Shown here in pieces: positions 45,192-57,639 of a DNA stretch of 64,000 nucleotides. This DNA comes from Ceratopteris richardii (taxonomy: Eukaryota; Streptophyta; Polypodiopsida; Polypodiales; Pteridaceae). The position numbers and the translations under genes are program-made. Under the pieces are notes generated by a model. The model ran no database searches. It worked only from the letters and a program-made list of their open reading frames with translations, and was not told where the DNA came from. How positions within the stretch are numbered: the first letter of the stretch is position 1; every line of letters starts with the position of its first letter. The stretch is from the NCBI GenBank assembly GCA_020310875.1, contig CM035407.1:92888632-92952631 (forward strand), given 5' to 3'.

Positions 45192-46311
45192 TGTTGGTGC
45201 ATATCAAGCCTTCACACATTGGCTTGGAACATTGGAGCCTTGGAAGACTTGGCTTGGTTATCAATCTTGAAGACCACACATGAAGCTTGAGCCTTTGAAG
45301 AATATATCTACATGGAACAATGATCATAGGAACCAATGCTTATTGGTTATTACCTTTTATCCTATGTAAAAGTCTATATGACTTTAGTCACTCTTGTAAA
45401 CTCACCTACTAGTTTGAGTCGTGGAAAAGTAGATGATGTGATTGAGGGAATATCTCCCTAATTTTAGTAGAGATATTCTAGGGAGCTTCAATTTGAATTT
45501 CAAATTCAAATGACCAATCAACACATATAAAAACCATGGAGAAAAGTCGCGGGTGAGTGACACTCTTCCCGAGGCATTTCTGAGTGAATCATTGAGTGTG
45601 TATGAGCTACACCATAGCCTACACCTCTGAGTACCATTGAGCACCACATTTCATGCCAATGGGAATGTACAATCTTTATATTTAATCAATATACTTACAT
45701 TCACAATCTCTGGTGTCTCTGTGTGATCATCTCCAACTCTGTCAACTTCAACAGGGCATATCTCAAGATCTACTAAACCAAATTGGATGATTCAAAGTGC
45801 ATTGGATTCAGCTCAAAGTCTACTATACACCTACAACGTTTCAAGGCCATTGGATCAACCATCACAGAGAAATCTTAGTCGGGGTGCTCACTGGTCTGTG
45901 ACTGTAAGTTTCCTAAAAAATCGGGGGTACACCATATTTTGCTAAAGTGATTTCTCTGAGTGTGGTTTATCATTTCCATTCATTCCACTTGTAAATGGAA
46001 GCTTACTAAGCTAATAGAATATCTCCAGAAGGAATTTTGCTAATTGTAACTACACTGGTCACACTGAGCATAACACTGAGCAGGTGTCAATACCAAAATA
46101 GCAAGTTTTTCAGGATTTTGAAGTCACAAGTAGTCTGTCTTGATTTGATCATTACTCATAACATTTGCAAAGCACATATATGGTTTCTTGGTATCATTTG
46201 GAAGCTCAAGGAGTCTACTAAACATATCTGGAGTAAAAAGAGGGCAGGTGTGAAGCAGGTCTAGCAGCACCAACTTGATCTTCTGAGTGCATCCAATCAT
46301 CACTCCCAACA
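45192..46311 (+). repeat. 5' LTR of Copia B3
   Basis: TGTTGGTGCATATC to ATCACTCCCAACA. A TATAAAAA box lies at 45526-45533, preceded by an AATTTGAATTTCAAATTCAA-type palindromic stretch (about 45492-45511). Confidence 0.95.
45526..45533 (+). promoter_or_regulatory. TATA box in Copia B3 LTR
   Basis: TATAAAAA in CACATATAAAAACCATGG. The same box lies at 50922-50929 in the 3' LTR. Confidence 0.6.
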
Positions 46312-46312
46312 G

Positions 46313-46324
46313 TGGTATCAGAGC
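46313..46324 (+). other. Primer-binding site of Copia B3
   Basis: TGGTATCAGAGC one base after the LTR end, the initiator-Met-tRNA type. Confidence 0.93.
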
Positions 46325-46339
46325 AAATAAGGTAATCCT

Positions 46340-49300
46340 GGGTGATGGTTTCCCTTCCTTCATTGACAAATTAGACAGGAACAACTACCAACCTTGGTCT
46401 CTAAGAATGAAGACCTATCTACAAGGAAGGAGCTTGTATGGATTCATATCAGGAGATGAGGAATTGCCCTCATTCAAAGCTAGAGGCCTACCCACCAAGG
46501 AAGAGCAAGAGAGACTCAATCAATGGTGTGCAAAAGATGCTTTAGCAAGGTCATATCTTCTAAACTCTATTTCTGATTTCCTTCTACCACACATAAGGAA
46601 TTGCAAAACTTCCCAAGAGACTTGGGAAACCTTGTCAACTTATTTTTCCTCAAGCACAAGGGCCAGAAAGAATCAGTTATGGGTTGAGTTTACAACTCTT
46701 AGGAAGCAATCAAAGCAATCTGTCTCAGATTTTGTTACCAAGGTCAAAGACATTGCAGACCAACTTGCAAGTGTTGGAGAAGAGATTGAGGAAGAGCAAA
46801 TAGTCAGACAAGTGATCAATGGACTAAAGGCAGATGACAAGTGGGAGAGCTTTACCACAGCAATGGACTTATACATGGACATCCAAGCACCTGATCTAAC
46901 AACTCTGATTGGACAACTCTTTACACATGAAGCAAAGATCACAAAGAATGGAGAGCAATCAAAAGGTAATAATCCCTCTGCCCTTTATACTGATAAGAAG
47001 GTAAAAGATAAAGGTAAAAGCAAGAAGGTTGATGAAGAAGGATCTACCTCCCAAGCAAACTATGCAGGGAGAGGTAGATCATCTAGAGGAAGAGGCAGAG
47101 GAGGTAAGTCAGGTAGGGGGAGACCCTACAACCAATCTCCATGCAATATTTGTGGCTTGTCTAACCATACCACATATGAATGTTACAAAAACTACAAGAA
47201 CCAAAGAGGAAGAGGTCACCAAAGAGGAGGATACTCTCAAGGCAGAGGCAGATTCAATCAATCTCAAGGATACCATGGATACAACAATAGCTACAATCAC
47301 AATGGCAACTATCAAGGTGGATACAGAAATAGGAAAGACTACAACAATTATGCAGAGGAGCAAGATGACTCCCTATTGATCATGAATATGACTTCTAAGT
47401 CAGGTATCAATGATGATCACTTATTCTATATTGATTCAGGTTGCTCTAATCATGTAGCTGGAAATGTTGCATTACTTTCTGATTTGGAAGAACCCAAAGG
47501 CAAGCATCAAGTGCAGATAGGTGATGACACTAAACATTCAGTTGTTAAAGTAGGTAATGTCAAAACTAGTGATGGTAATCAGAATCTATTGAGCAGAGTG
47601 TTGTATGTTCCAACAATCACCAAGAATCTGATGAGTGTAGGTCAGATTGTGGAAAAGGGTCTACAGGTCAGGTTCACACAACATGGTGCATATGTGGAGG
47701 ATCCAAGATATGGATTCAGAAGGATAGCCAAGGGAGAGAAGTCAGGTAGATTGTTTACCTTTGAACTTGAAGACACTAAGAATGTTGCTTTGTACAACTA
47801 TAAAGATCAAATCCTATCAGAATTGGAGATTTGGCACAAGAGATTAGGTCACATTGGAGAGAGGACCTTAAAGCAGATGAGCAGGGATCAATGTGTGCTT
47901 GGGATACCTAATGTATCCAAGCAACACATGATATACAAGTGTGGGGCTTGTCAATTTGGTAAGTCACACAGATTGCCCTATACCAAGAAAGGTTTTATGC
48001 ATGAAGATTATTTGGAATTGGTGCATACAGATGTTTGGGGACCTAGCAAGGAGCCATCCATATCTGGATCAAGGTACTATGTATCCTTCATTGATGACTA
48101 TAGCAGGTGGACTGTCTTATACTTCATGAAACATAAAGATGAAGTATTTAATTGTTTCAAAAGGTATCTTGCATTAGTTGAAAATCAAACAGGTAGACAT
48201 TTGAAGAAGCTAAGGTCAGATGGTGGTGGAGAATACTTCTCCAATGACTTTGAAGATTTCTTGCAGGAAAGAGGCATCAAGAGGGAGATTACTACAAGGT
48301 ACTCACCTGAACAAAATGGGGTAGCTGAAAGGAGGAATAGACTCATTGTAGAGACAGCTAGGTCTATGCTAAATGAAAAGAAATTGCCAAACTATCTTTG
48401 GGCAGAGAGTGTATCTACTGCCACATATTTAATTAACAGGTTGCCATCAAAGACACTTGATGGAATGACACCCTATGAGGCTTGGCATGGTAAGAGACCA
48501 TCTCTGGATCATTGCAAAATCTTTGGATGTGTTGCATATGTGCATATTCCCTCACAGGTAAGGGGAAAGCTAGACCCTTAGGCTGAAAAATGTATCTTCA
48601 TTGGTTATGATTTGAATCAGAAGGGATACAGATTCTACAATCCCTCTAACAAAGGCTTCAAGGTAAGCAGAGATGTCATTTTTGATGAAAATGATTCATG
48701 GTATGAAAATGAGTGCAGGAAAGTTAGTCTACCTTATGACATGGAAGAAGACTTCCCCAAGCTTATCAAGGAAGAATCAATTCAGAAAGAGGACACAAGC
48801 TCAGATGATGAAGACACCATCAACATTGAAGAATTCAAGGCTTGGAAATCCAAAGGGAAGATGAAGATGAAGCAATTAGAAGATAATCCAGAATCCTCAA
48901 CTCAAGCTATGAGGAGATCTCAGAGAGAAAAGAAAAAACCTATTAGGTATGGGTATGATACTTCCCTTGTAACCAAGCACTCTGTATATCTTGCAAAGGA
49001 TCTCTTGAATGAAGAACCAGGTACATTTGAAGAAGCAATCACTAAACCAGAATGGAAGGAAGCAATGGATGAAGAAATGGAGGCTCTCAAGGAAAGTGAT
49101 ACTTGGGACTTGGTACCCAAGAAGGACTCCATGAAGGTGATAGGATCCAGATGGATCTACAAACTCAAAAGAAATTCAGATGGTACAATAAACAGGTATA
49201 AAGCTAGGTTGGTAGCCAAGGGTTTTGCACAAACCCAAGGCATTGATTATGAGGAGACATTTTCTCCTGTGGCCAAGATGCCAACTAGCAGAGTTATGGT

Positions 49301-50552
49301 GAGTGTAGCTGCATCCAAGAATTGGAACATGTACCAATTGGATGTGAAGAATGCATTCTTGAATGGATGGATATCTGAAGAAGTCTACATGTCACAACCA
49401 CCTGGCTATGAAGATCCCAAGAAGGTAAAACATGTTTGTAAATTAAAGAAGGCTCTATATGGATTGAAGCAGGCACCTAGAGCATGGAACTACAGGTTGA
49501 CAACCTACCTCCTAGACCAAGGATTCATAATGAGTAAAGCAGATACTTCATTGTTTATCAAAAGGAACAATTCAGAGGTAATATACTTGTGTGTCTATGT
49601 TGATGGCATCATTATTACAAGAAATGATGTTCAAGGAATTAGACACATCAAAGGAAAGATGATGAAGGAATTCAAGATCAATGATCTTGGATTATTGAAG
49701 TACTTCCTAGGACTTGAATTGGTCTACACAAATTCAGGTATCTTTATTACTCAGAAGAAGTACATTCAGGACATGGTCAAGAAGTTTAATTTGCAAGAAG
49801 CTAAAATCTCAAGCACTCCTATGGAGGTCAACCACAAACTCAGTGCTCATGAAGGGGAAGAACTCCAAGATATTACAGGTTACCAAAGTTTGGTAGGTAG
49901 TCTTAATTATGCTACCTTAACCAGGATTGATATATCATATGGTGTTAGTGTACTTAGCCAATTTATGCACAAACCAAGAGTACCTCATTTGGAGGCAGCA
50001 AAAAGGATAGTAAAATACCTAAAGGGAACACAAAATCATGGTCTGTACTTTCCCTATTCATCAGACATTGATATTAAGGTATATTCAGATGCAGATTGGG
50101 CAGGTTGCAAGGATGACAGGAGAAGCACATCTGGTTACATATGTTTTGCAGGTGATAAACCAATTTCTTGGTCATCCAAGAAACAACCCACAGTAGCTTT
50201 GTCATCTACTGAGGGAGAGTATAGAGGGCTAGCAAATGCCACTCAAGAAGCTATCTGGTTGAAGCTTTTATATTCAGAATTGGGCCTATACACAAGGCCA
50301 CCAATCATATTTGGTGACAATACAAGTTCTCTTCACCTTGCAGCTAATCCAATTTATCATGCTAGGACAAAACACATAGAGGTTCATTACCACTATGTGA
50401 GGGAGAAATTACTTAGCAAAGATATTCAATTGTCATATGTGTCCACTAATATGCAATGTGCAGATTTGCTTACCAAAGCTCTAGATGGAAGCAAGCTATG
50501 CAGATTTAAATCCATGATTGGATTGCAGGAAGTAATTGAAGACTACGAATGA
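46340..50552 (+). pseudogene. Copia B3 gag-pol region (one or so breaks)
   Basis: Order: gag (FIDKLDRNNYQPWSLRMKTY); CCHC knuckle CNICGLSNHTTYECY at about 47142-47186; protease YIDSGCSNHVAGN (about 47430); LEIWHKRLGHIGERTL pre-integrase (about 47825); integrase with VHTDVWGP, RSDGGGEYF and SPEQNGVAERRN (about 48020-48335); a charged linker; reverse transcriptase ([26 protein letters not shown] at about 49600); and RNase H (SDADWAG about 50085, SSTEGEYRGL about 50205). The final wording is ADLLTKALDGSKL. The second Asp of the usual reverse transcriptase YVDD box reads Gly here. The reading frame is open upstream into the LTR, so the exact start is uncertain. Confidence 0.93.
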
Positions 50553-50574
50553 AGACTTGAGCCAAAGTGTTTGG

Positions 50575-50587
50575 CTTGAGGGGGAGC
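50575..50587 (+). other. Polypurine tract of Copia B3
   Basis: CTTGAGGGGGAGC lies directly before the 3' LTR. Confidence 0.88.
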
Positions 50588-51707
50588 TGTTGGTGCATAT
50601 CAAGCCTTCACACATTGGCTTGGAACATTGGAGCCTTGGAAGACTTGGCTTGGTTATCAATCTTGAAGACCACACATGAAGCTTGAACCTTTGAAGAATA
50701 TATCTACATGGAACAATGATCATAGGAACCAATGCTTATTGGTTATTACCTTTTATCCTATGTAAAAGTCTATATGACTTTAGTCACTCTTGTAAACTCA
50801 CCTACTAGTTTGAGTCGTGGAAAAGTAGATGATGTGATTGAGGGAATATCTCCCTAATTTTAGTGGAGATATTCTAGGGAGCTTCAATTTGAATTTCAAA
50901 TTCAAATGACCAATCAACACATATAAAAACCATGGAGAAAAGTCGCGGGTGAGTGACACTCTTCCCGAGGCAGTTCTGAGTGAATCATTGAGTGTGTATG
51001 AGCTACACCATAGCCTACACCTCTGAGTACCATTGAGCACCACATTTCATGCCAATGGGAATGTACAATCTTTATATTTAATCAATATACTTACATTCAC
51101 AATCTCTGGTGTCTCTGTGTGATCATCTCCAACTCTGTCAACTTCAACAGGGCATATCTCAAGATCTACTGAACCAAATTGGATGATTCAAAGTGCATTG
51201 GATTCAGCTCAAAGTCTACTATACACCTACAACGTTTCAAGGCCATTGGATCAACCATCACAGAGAAATCTTAGTCAGGGTGCTCACTGGTCTGTGACTG
51301 TAAGTTTCCTAAAAAATCGGGGGTACACCATATTTTGCTAAAGTGATTTCTCTGAGTGTGGTTTATCATTTCCATTCATTCCACTTGTAAATGGAAGCTT
51401 ACTAAGCTAATAGAATAGCTCTAGAAGGAATTTTGCTAATTGTAACTACACTGGTCACACTGAGCATAACACTGAGCAGGTGTCAATACCAAAATAGCAA
51501 GTTTTTCAGGATTTTGAAGTCACAAGTAGTCTGTCTTGATTTGATCATTACTCATAACATTTGCAAAGCACATATATGGTTTCTTGGTATCATTTGGAAG
51601 CTCAAGGAGTCTACTAAACATATCTAGAGTAAAAAGAGGGCAGGTGTGAAGCAGGTCTAGCAGCACCAACTTGATCTTCTGAGTGCATCCAATCATCACT
51701 CCCAACA
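50588..51707 (+). repeat. 3' LTR of Copia B3
   Basis: A 1,120-bp near-identical partner of 45192-46311. TTTTT follows. Confidence 0.95.
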
Positions 51708-51712
51708 TTTTT

Positions 51713-52960
51713 TAATAGTGGGAACATTGAGTAACTTGCTATGAATATTTGAGCTACCATTGGAAGCCTTAACATTACCAATCTTCTCCACACTATGCTT
51801 TGTTTCATCGCCTATTTGCACTTCATGTCTATGCTTTGGACTTTTCAAATCAGATAAGAGAGTTGTGTAGCTTGCAACATGATTTCAACATCTTGAATCC
51901 ATGAAGAATAAATGATCATCTTCTTTACCTTCTTTGTGGCTTGGATTCATCAAGATTACTGAGTCTTCATGTTTTTTATCTTCAGAATAATTTTTGTAAT
52001 CACTTTTGTTATGGCCTCTATTATTTGTGTTGAAGTTGTGTCCAACTCTGGCTCTATTGCTACCATATCCACCTCTTCCACTTTTTTGGATCTTTCCATT
52101 GAACCATCAATTTTGAGTGGTGTGGTTGGTCTTATCATATATGGCACAAGGTTGAACATTTTGATTGTTGGCTTTGTCATGCTTTTGTCCTTTCTTCTTC
52201 CCTTTCCACTTGCTCATGCTTGCAAAGTTGTCTTGGGAAGTCTCTTCTTCATCCTTTTCCTTCTTCTTTCCTTTTATCTTCTTGTCCTTCTTATCTACAT
52301 ATAGAGCACTAATTGAATAGGATTTACCTTCCTTTATGCTATTGTTGGCCCTTTGATTGAAGACTTGTCCAAAAAAGATATTGAAATCGAGAGTTTTCAC
52401 ATCCATGAGGAGATCATAGGCTGTAGTGAAAGAATGCCATTGCTTGTCACCTCTAATTTTATTTAGAATCTACCTCATGTTTACTTCTTCAATCAAATCT
52501 CGAATGGATTCCTATTGATCAACAACCTCTTTGACCTTTGTAACAAACTCTATGATGGTTTGTTTTGGAGTCTTCTTCATGTGATTGAACTCATTCCAAA
52601 GATGGTTCTTCCTTGCTTTTGTGCTAGCAAAAACAACAGTCTCTAGAGCATCCCAAGTCTCTTGAGATGTCTCGCATCCTATAATATGTGGTAATAGAAA
52701 ATCAAAGATAGAGTTTAGTATGTATTACCTTTTTTGAGCACCCCTTGCACACCAAAGTGTGAGTTGATCTATTTCCTCTTGAGTAGGTCTTCCTTTGAAT
52801 CTTGGATTAGGAATTGTTACATCACTTGATACAATCCTATATAGATTTCTTCCTTGCAAATTAGCTTCCATTCTGATCTACAAGATGAATAATTGTGTCT
52901 ATCAAGCTTCTCAATCATTGATGGAAAGTTATCTCCCTGCTTGAATTTGCATTAATACCA
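51713..52960 (-). pseudogene. B-host gag and protease remnant
   Basis: On the minus strand, gag begins at about 52940 (FPSMIEKLDRHNY) and continues through DFLLP-like and charged segments to a KKDKKIKGKKKEKDEEETSQ stretch (about 52230-52320). The knuckle-like CAIYDKTNHTT is near 52110-52150, and a protease/pre-integrase trace lies near 51720-51900. It is diverged from B3 and heavily broken. Confidence 0.78.
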
Positions 52961-52964
52961 ATGA

Positions 52965-53459
52965 AAAAAGATGGTGATAACATTTAAATGAATGCTTAAT
53001 CACTAGATTTAAGGTTTATGGAGAGAGCACTAGCCTCTAGGAGTTCAATGCGTCCTAGTAAGAAGCAGCAAGACAGTAATAGCCAAAGTATATGTATATT
53101 ACTTCTAGTGTATTTTATAAATGATTAGCAGTCTTTATAAAGACTTTTGACGAGCTATCCATGCCTTTTCTCCATGAATTTTCGTTTGAAATAAGGTGGT
53201 TTTGGTATCCCAAATCGATTGAGATCGTTTCGTTCAATCTAGGAAAAATTAATTTAATTAAGATCTACTTTTGGTGGCTAATTGATTGATTGATTGAACA
53301 AATCACAACCACCTCTAACTCATGATTTTTGAACCTTTTACTTTTCCTTTTACAAAAGCTAAATATTCTGCGTGTGATCATATGTGATCAATCTCTTAAT
53401 ACAAAAGAAAATCTCTTCAATGAGTATTTAAGCTATAATTCCCTCTAAGCTGCTACCAC
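52965..53459. other. Non-coding sequence, possibly an old LTR
   Basis: It lies beyond the diverged primer-site-like word of B-host, where its 5' LTR would be expected, but I can identify neither LTR ends nor a second copy. No protein-like frame is visible. Confidence 0.3.
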
Positions 53460-54100
53460 TTCTTCCCTAGGAGGCTCTTCAAGGTTTACTATAGCTTTTC
53501 TTGGGCCTTCCTTAATCCCGACAGTGATGGTATCATCCTCTTCCTCATCTAGTTCCGATCTCTTCTTTAAAGGCCTTGCTTTTGCTATTTCCATCACTTT
53601 AGCAAAGATTTGTTGGTTGGTTTCCTACTACGATGTTTGCGAAGGCATCCATCTTCTTTCTCTTCTTTCCTATGATCTTTTTTGACTGAACATTTATAAA
53701 TTTAATATATGGTATCCATCTTAACATTGAAATATCTGGTGATGAACAATTATAATCATACCAATAAGTGGTAAACAATCTATCTCAACAATTATGTTGG
53801 CTCCTATGAAATATTCCTTATCAATTTTTAAAGTTGTGACTAAACCCCAAAGATCTCGTTTGATTCGTGGGTACTTTTGTTGAGTTTCATGCAAATTTAG
53901 CACCAAATCTTACTGCATATCTTTTCCCTTCTTCATCATCTTGACCAATAACCCATCCTATACCTATAAGACTAGTGTCTACTATCAAAATAATGGTTTT
54001 AATATCTGAATAGTCAACTTTTTTTAAAATAGGAGCATCAATTAGTCAAATGCATTCATCTGTGAAACATAGAGATCCTTTGCATCCAACTTATCCTCCT
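53460..54100 (-). pseudogene. Gypsy RNase H fragment
   Basis: On the minus strand KKVDYSDIKTIILIVDTSLI (near 54040), GIGWVIGQDDEEGKRYAVRF and HETQQKYPRIKRDLWGLVTT are followed by VEIDCLPLIGMI. This is the pattern of a Gypsy RNase H, a beta-strand with the catalytic Asp then the helix with Glu/Lys. MLRW-like words follow. It is isolated, with no LTR or other pol parts visible, and broken. Its wording suggests the same broad Gypsy type as 1321-16481 rather than the chromovirus. Confidence 0.6.
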
Positions 54101-54458
54101 TGTATTCATTATAAGTGGGTAGTTGATCTTGTGACCATGCCTAAAGGTATTGATAAGATGAGATATATTGAAATGATTACGAACTTAATGAAGACATGAT
54201 TGACCATGAAGAGATCCTTAGATAGGAAATGATGAGAGAAATCCTAGTGAGGATAAATTGTAAAGCATGTTTTTTGATACTAAGTTTGATGCTTTTTATG
54301 AGACAGGAACATGTTTCTTCAAAATAATCTTTGACAATAATGATGGCCGAGATTATTGAGAGAGTTCGAGTGATTTAAGAGAGTTATTTGATTGATAAGT
54401 GAGAATTGAGTGATAAGCTTAATGCATTTTAGTATTCTTTTCTACTCTCCATTATTTG
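54101..54458. other. Unassigned sequence
   Basis: No convincing frame, terminal repeat or tandem structure. It may be more of the decayed Gypsy fragment to the left. Confidence 0.4.
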
Positions 54459-55140
54459 CACCAAGTTGATTCTATGTTGCATTTATAGTATGCATAAACC
54501 AATGTATATACACATATGTTTATTTCTTTGGCTTGCACAATCTACTTGCACTTGTAATCAAATTTGAAAAAAAAAGACTGAAAAATAAAAAAAATTCTCA
54601 AGTGCCTCATCATCGACATCCTCTTACCCCTTTTTGCACCATGATTATTTGAAAAATGCACTTAAAGTATGCATGATAGGGTCTCACTACATGACCTTGC
54701 ATCAAGGCACGTTTTGAGCTTTCCTTATGCACTTTGAGTGACAGAAAGGATTGATGTATATGCACATTGATATGTATGTGAGTGAGAGCACAAGCTTCAC
54801 CATCAAATGCCTTTTACCCTAATACTTGCACCATGTTTGTTTACTTATGAACCTAAAGTATGCATGATAGGGTCTCACTACATGACCTTGTATCAAGGCA
54901 CGTTTTGAGCTTTACCTATACACTTTGAGTGATAGAAAGGATTTATGTATAAAGACATGAAATGTATGAAAGTAAGTGCACATGCCTCGTCAACGAATGC
55001 CAAATACCTTGTCTTATGCACCATATCTTTTACCATGCATTTCCAAAGTATGCAATTGATAGGGCTACATTATATGGCCTTGCATAGCAACATTTCGTAT
55101 ATTCCTATGCACTTGATACATGATTTCAAGATTCAATGTT
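54459..55140. repeat. Tandem repeat, ~190-bp unit, about 3.5 copies
   Basis: The word AAAGTATGCATGATAGG occurs at 54664 and 54854, and as AAAGTATGCAATTGATAGG at 55044, a spacing of 190 bp. An earlier, more diverged unit contains AGTATGCATAA at about 54487. Units also share GCACCAT starts, CATGACCTTG, CAAGGCACGTTTTGAGCTTT and CACTTTGAGTGA words. The unit length is close to nucleosome size, as in many plant satellites. The copies drift progressively toward both ends. Confidence 0.88.
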
Positions 55141-56314
55141 CCCATGAAATGTCAGTTTATCTTTGAAGCATAAAGAACATTTGAAGATTGGCCCATCAAG
55201 GATGATGTGCAGGTTTAGTAGGGGTGAATGTCGTAGAGATTTACATCTCTACATATCTTGAGTTTGAACCATCCAACTCGAAACTTCTAAAAAATACTTA
55301 CAACTCAAAAGATTAAAAAAACACATTGTTGGTCAAAAATTGGTCCAAGATAATGAAAAATATTATTACACCATTGGAAAGTACTCATCAAGAGTTTTTC
55401 GATGATATATAACACTGTACTATTTGGTTGAAAATGATGATCAATAAGCCCAACAGTTCTCAATGTATATTATTGTATCTTTTATTTCAGATCGAATCAT
55501 GTCATTGGCAATGCAAAGGATTTTTTTGAAAAGCTTGATGTTTGAGATCGCTGCACAAAGATTTTTTTGCTAAGTTTAGCCGAGATTATTTTTTGTAGCT
55601 TTTTTGGATGCCGATTATAGCTTTTTGGTGTAGCTTTTCAAGGGAGACAATCCTATATAAGAAGAGCTTTGTTCATTGCTATATCATCACTTGAAGAATC
55701 ACTCTTATCCAATGTTGAAGGAGAAGGAAGGCTTGCATTTGAAGAGTTTATGAAGATGGACTTGAAGGAAGGTCATGGAGGTTCAAGTTTATGAAGAGAA
55801 GGCTTTCTCTACATTTTGGTGGTGACTCTTCTCATATGCTTAGAGGAGGCTCTACACACATGATTGATGATGATCTCAAATATTGATGAACTTTATGGAG
55901 CAACATTATGATCTATGATGATTTGGTAACTTGTATCTTTTCCATTATTTTCATTATATTTGTATGAACACATTATTATGAATTAATTGTATAAACACTC
56001 ATTATTATGAATTTCCAATGTTCCCTTATTTCTTTCTCTCCAATTTTTACACATCTCTCTTATTTCCAATCTCTCATATGATGAATTTCACACATCTCAC
56101 TTATCTTCTCTATTCTCTCTTATGATGTTAATGAATTGTACAAGTGATTTGATTTATGATCTCATCCAACTATCTGTGAGTATCTATATTTGAAGTCCAC
56201 CTTTTAAGTTGCCCGAAGCACCTTGCGTGTACCATCTATTTGGAACACTAGCAATTGGCCTAATCCACCCAACTGAGCCCTTCACGACAATGCCCTAGAT
56301 GAAGCCGCTACCTT
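55141..56314. other. Unassigned sequence with TATA-like box
   Basis: No protein-like frame. A perfect hairpin GTAGAGAT-TTAC-ATCTCTAC lies at about 55231-55250, and CCTATATAAGAAG at about 55652, followed by T-rich DNA. The layout recalls an LTR or a small element, but no ends can be fixed. The last about 60 bases, next to the C2 primer site, share ACAATGCCC and GATGAAGC words with the same place in C1, so they belong to Copia C2. Confidence 0.4.
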
Positions 56315-56325
56315 CTCTGATACCA
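56315..56325 (-). other. Primer-binding site of Copia C2
   Basis: The minus strand reads TGGTATCAGAG, two bases from the LTR end, as in C1. It shows that 56328-62473 is a 5' LTR with its body to the left. Confidence 0.8.
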
Positions 56326-56452
56326 ATTGTTGGAGTTAGACGTCTGCGGAAGCACGAGAATAGCACAAGGAAGAAGATGAAGCTTGGAGCACAACACACA
56401 ATACTGAATGTATTACTAGAGAATGTACAAAGATAAGTAGCCCATTAGGGCA

Positions 56453-56457
56453 ATAGG
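56453..56457 (+). repeat. Target-site duplication ATAGG (left)
   Basis: ATAGG precedes the chromovirus LTR and recurs at 62369-62373. The uninterrupted C3 LTR has a single such site (CAATAGGCG), confirming the duplication. Confidence 0.93.
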
Positions 56458-57150
56458 TGTGAGGGGAGCACTAGATTGTGCTCTCTAACTACAATAGACA
56501 AGATTTTGAAAATGTACTTCTGATTACAAGAATACCCACGTAGGGAAAATGGTACACGGATATGTAGTTGATACAAGAAGTCCTACAATGTGTGGGACTA
56601 TAGGTATAGATAACTCAGCTAGAGATGATACAGGAGATCCCACAACCTGGGATCATAAGTATGGAACAAGATCTCTGGATTACAAGAACTCCCTTCTGGG
56701 AGATGAACTAGATATAAGAAAGAACTCGACAAGAGCTCAAACTATGAGATTACAAGAGGATAAGACTAGATGTCCAGGATACAAGTCTAGACAGGACTGG
56801 AACAAGGAACAAGACAAGAACAGGAATTGGAACTTGGAGAGTACTTACTTGGCGGTCACGACTCCTTGAGCTCCCAAGACTGGTATTGGCAAGACTGATT
56901 ATGAATGTGGCCAACCCCTCCTTACATAGGTTTTCGAAGGGCGGTTCTAGGGCGATTACAAATTGATGATGTCATCAATTCAAAGCATGGTCTTTGGATA
57001 TCAGAATCGAGCAAGAAGATAGTCGATCTTAGGGTTTTGGCACGTTCCCAATGCAATGGAAGCATTATTTTCCCAAAATTCTAAACCAATCATGAGATAT
57101 AGGATTGACATGGAATCTGAGATTCAAGATGGTTTCCTTTGTCCATGACA
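56458..57150 (-). repeat. 3' LTR of chromovirus
   Basis: On the + strand TGTGAGGGGAGC to CCATGACA (693 bp). It matches 61677-62368 and the remnant LTR 21704-22411. Confidence 0.92.
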
Positions 57151-57189
57151 TTAGCGCCCTCTCAAGCGACAAGCTCCACGAGGAGCGGT

Positions 57190-57330
57190 CACGTTCTCTT
57201 GTCTCAGCTTCATTGGATTTCTCTTATGGAATTCTCGAACCTTGATTGATGATATTTGAAGGTTTTCTAGAGGTTCCCAAGTACGATCACTGATGTCATA
57301 CTCTTTCCAATGAACAAGGTACTCTAATCT
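57190..57330 (-). pseudogene. Chromodomain at C-terminus of pol
   Basis: The minus strand reads RLEYLVHWKEYDISDRTWEP, then LENLQ, the hallmark chromodomain strand-loop pattern (Y-L-V-x-W-x-x-Y...TWEP). In chromoviruses this domain after integrase is thought to steer integration toward particular chromatin. The following helix-like stretch ends near the element's polypurine tract. It is part of the fossil. Confidence 0.88.
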
Positions 57331-57639
57331 TCCTCGGGATATTCTCGAATCTAGGACATGCTTGACTTCAAATTCTTCATGATCATCATTCTCGATAGGT
57401 GGTGAAGGACTAGGTCTCTCCCTCCTTAATGGTGAAATCTAATATGGTTACAATAGGGATACATGAAAAAATGGATGTATTCTCATGGTACTTGGTAGCT
57501 GGAGCTTGAAAGTGATTGGATTAATCTTAGCCAAGATGTTAAATGGACCAAATCTTTGATGATCTAACTTTGCACAAGGCCTTGAAGTTTGCAAATTGTT
57601 TCTGAGTAACCATACTTTATCCCCAATTTGATACGATGG

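Larger units (their letters stand above)
45192..51707 (+). mobile_element. Copia element B3, young, nearly whole
   Basis: 5' LTR 45192-46311, primer site 46313-46324, gag-pol region about 46340-50552, polypurine tract 50575-50587 and 3' LTR 50588-51707. The LTRs have identical length (1,120 bp) and differ at about eight positions (about 0.7%), so the insertion is recent. The coding region is nearly continuous, with about one obvious break. It is inserted into an older minus-strand relative. Confidence 0.95.
44260..52960 (-). mobile_element. Copia element B-host, old, interrupted by Copia B3
   Basis: Minus-strand group B relative in two blocks, 51713-52960 (gag to protease) and 44260-45191 (pre-integrase to integrase), separated by the + strand element B3 with its TTTTT duplication. 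Recognisable words: DETSQDNFASMSKWKGK-like gag tail, LISVGQIVEKGLQVRFTKHG, and LVNRLPSKSLQGMNPYEAWY at the end of integrase. A diverged primer-site-like GGTATTAATGC lies at about 52953-52964. Heavily decayed, with many breaks. Confidence 0.82.

Noticed and set aside
56549-56869. 106-residue open frame on the + strand
   Set aside because: It lies wholly within the antisense strand of a chromovirus LTR; the same frame, shorter, appears at 61787-62017 in the other LTR.
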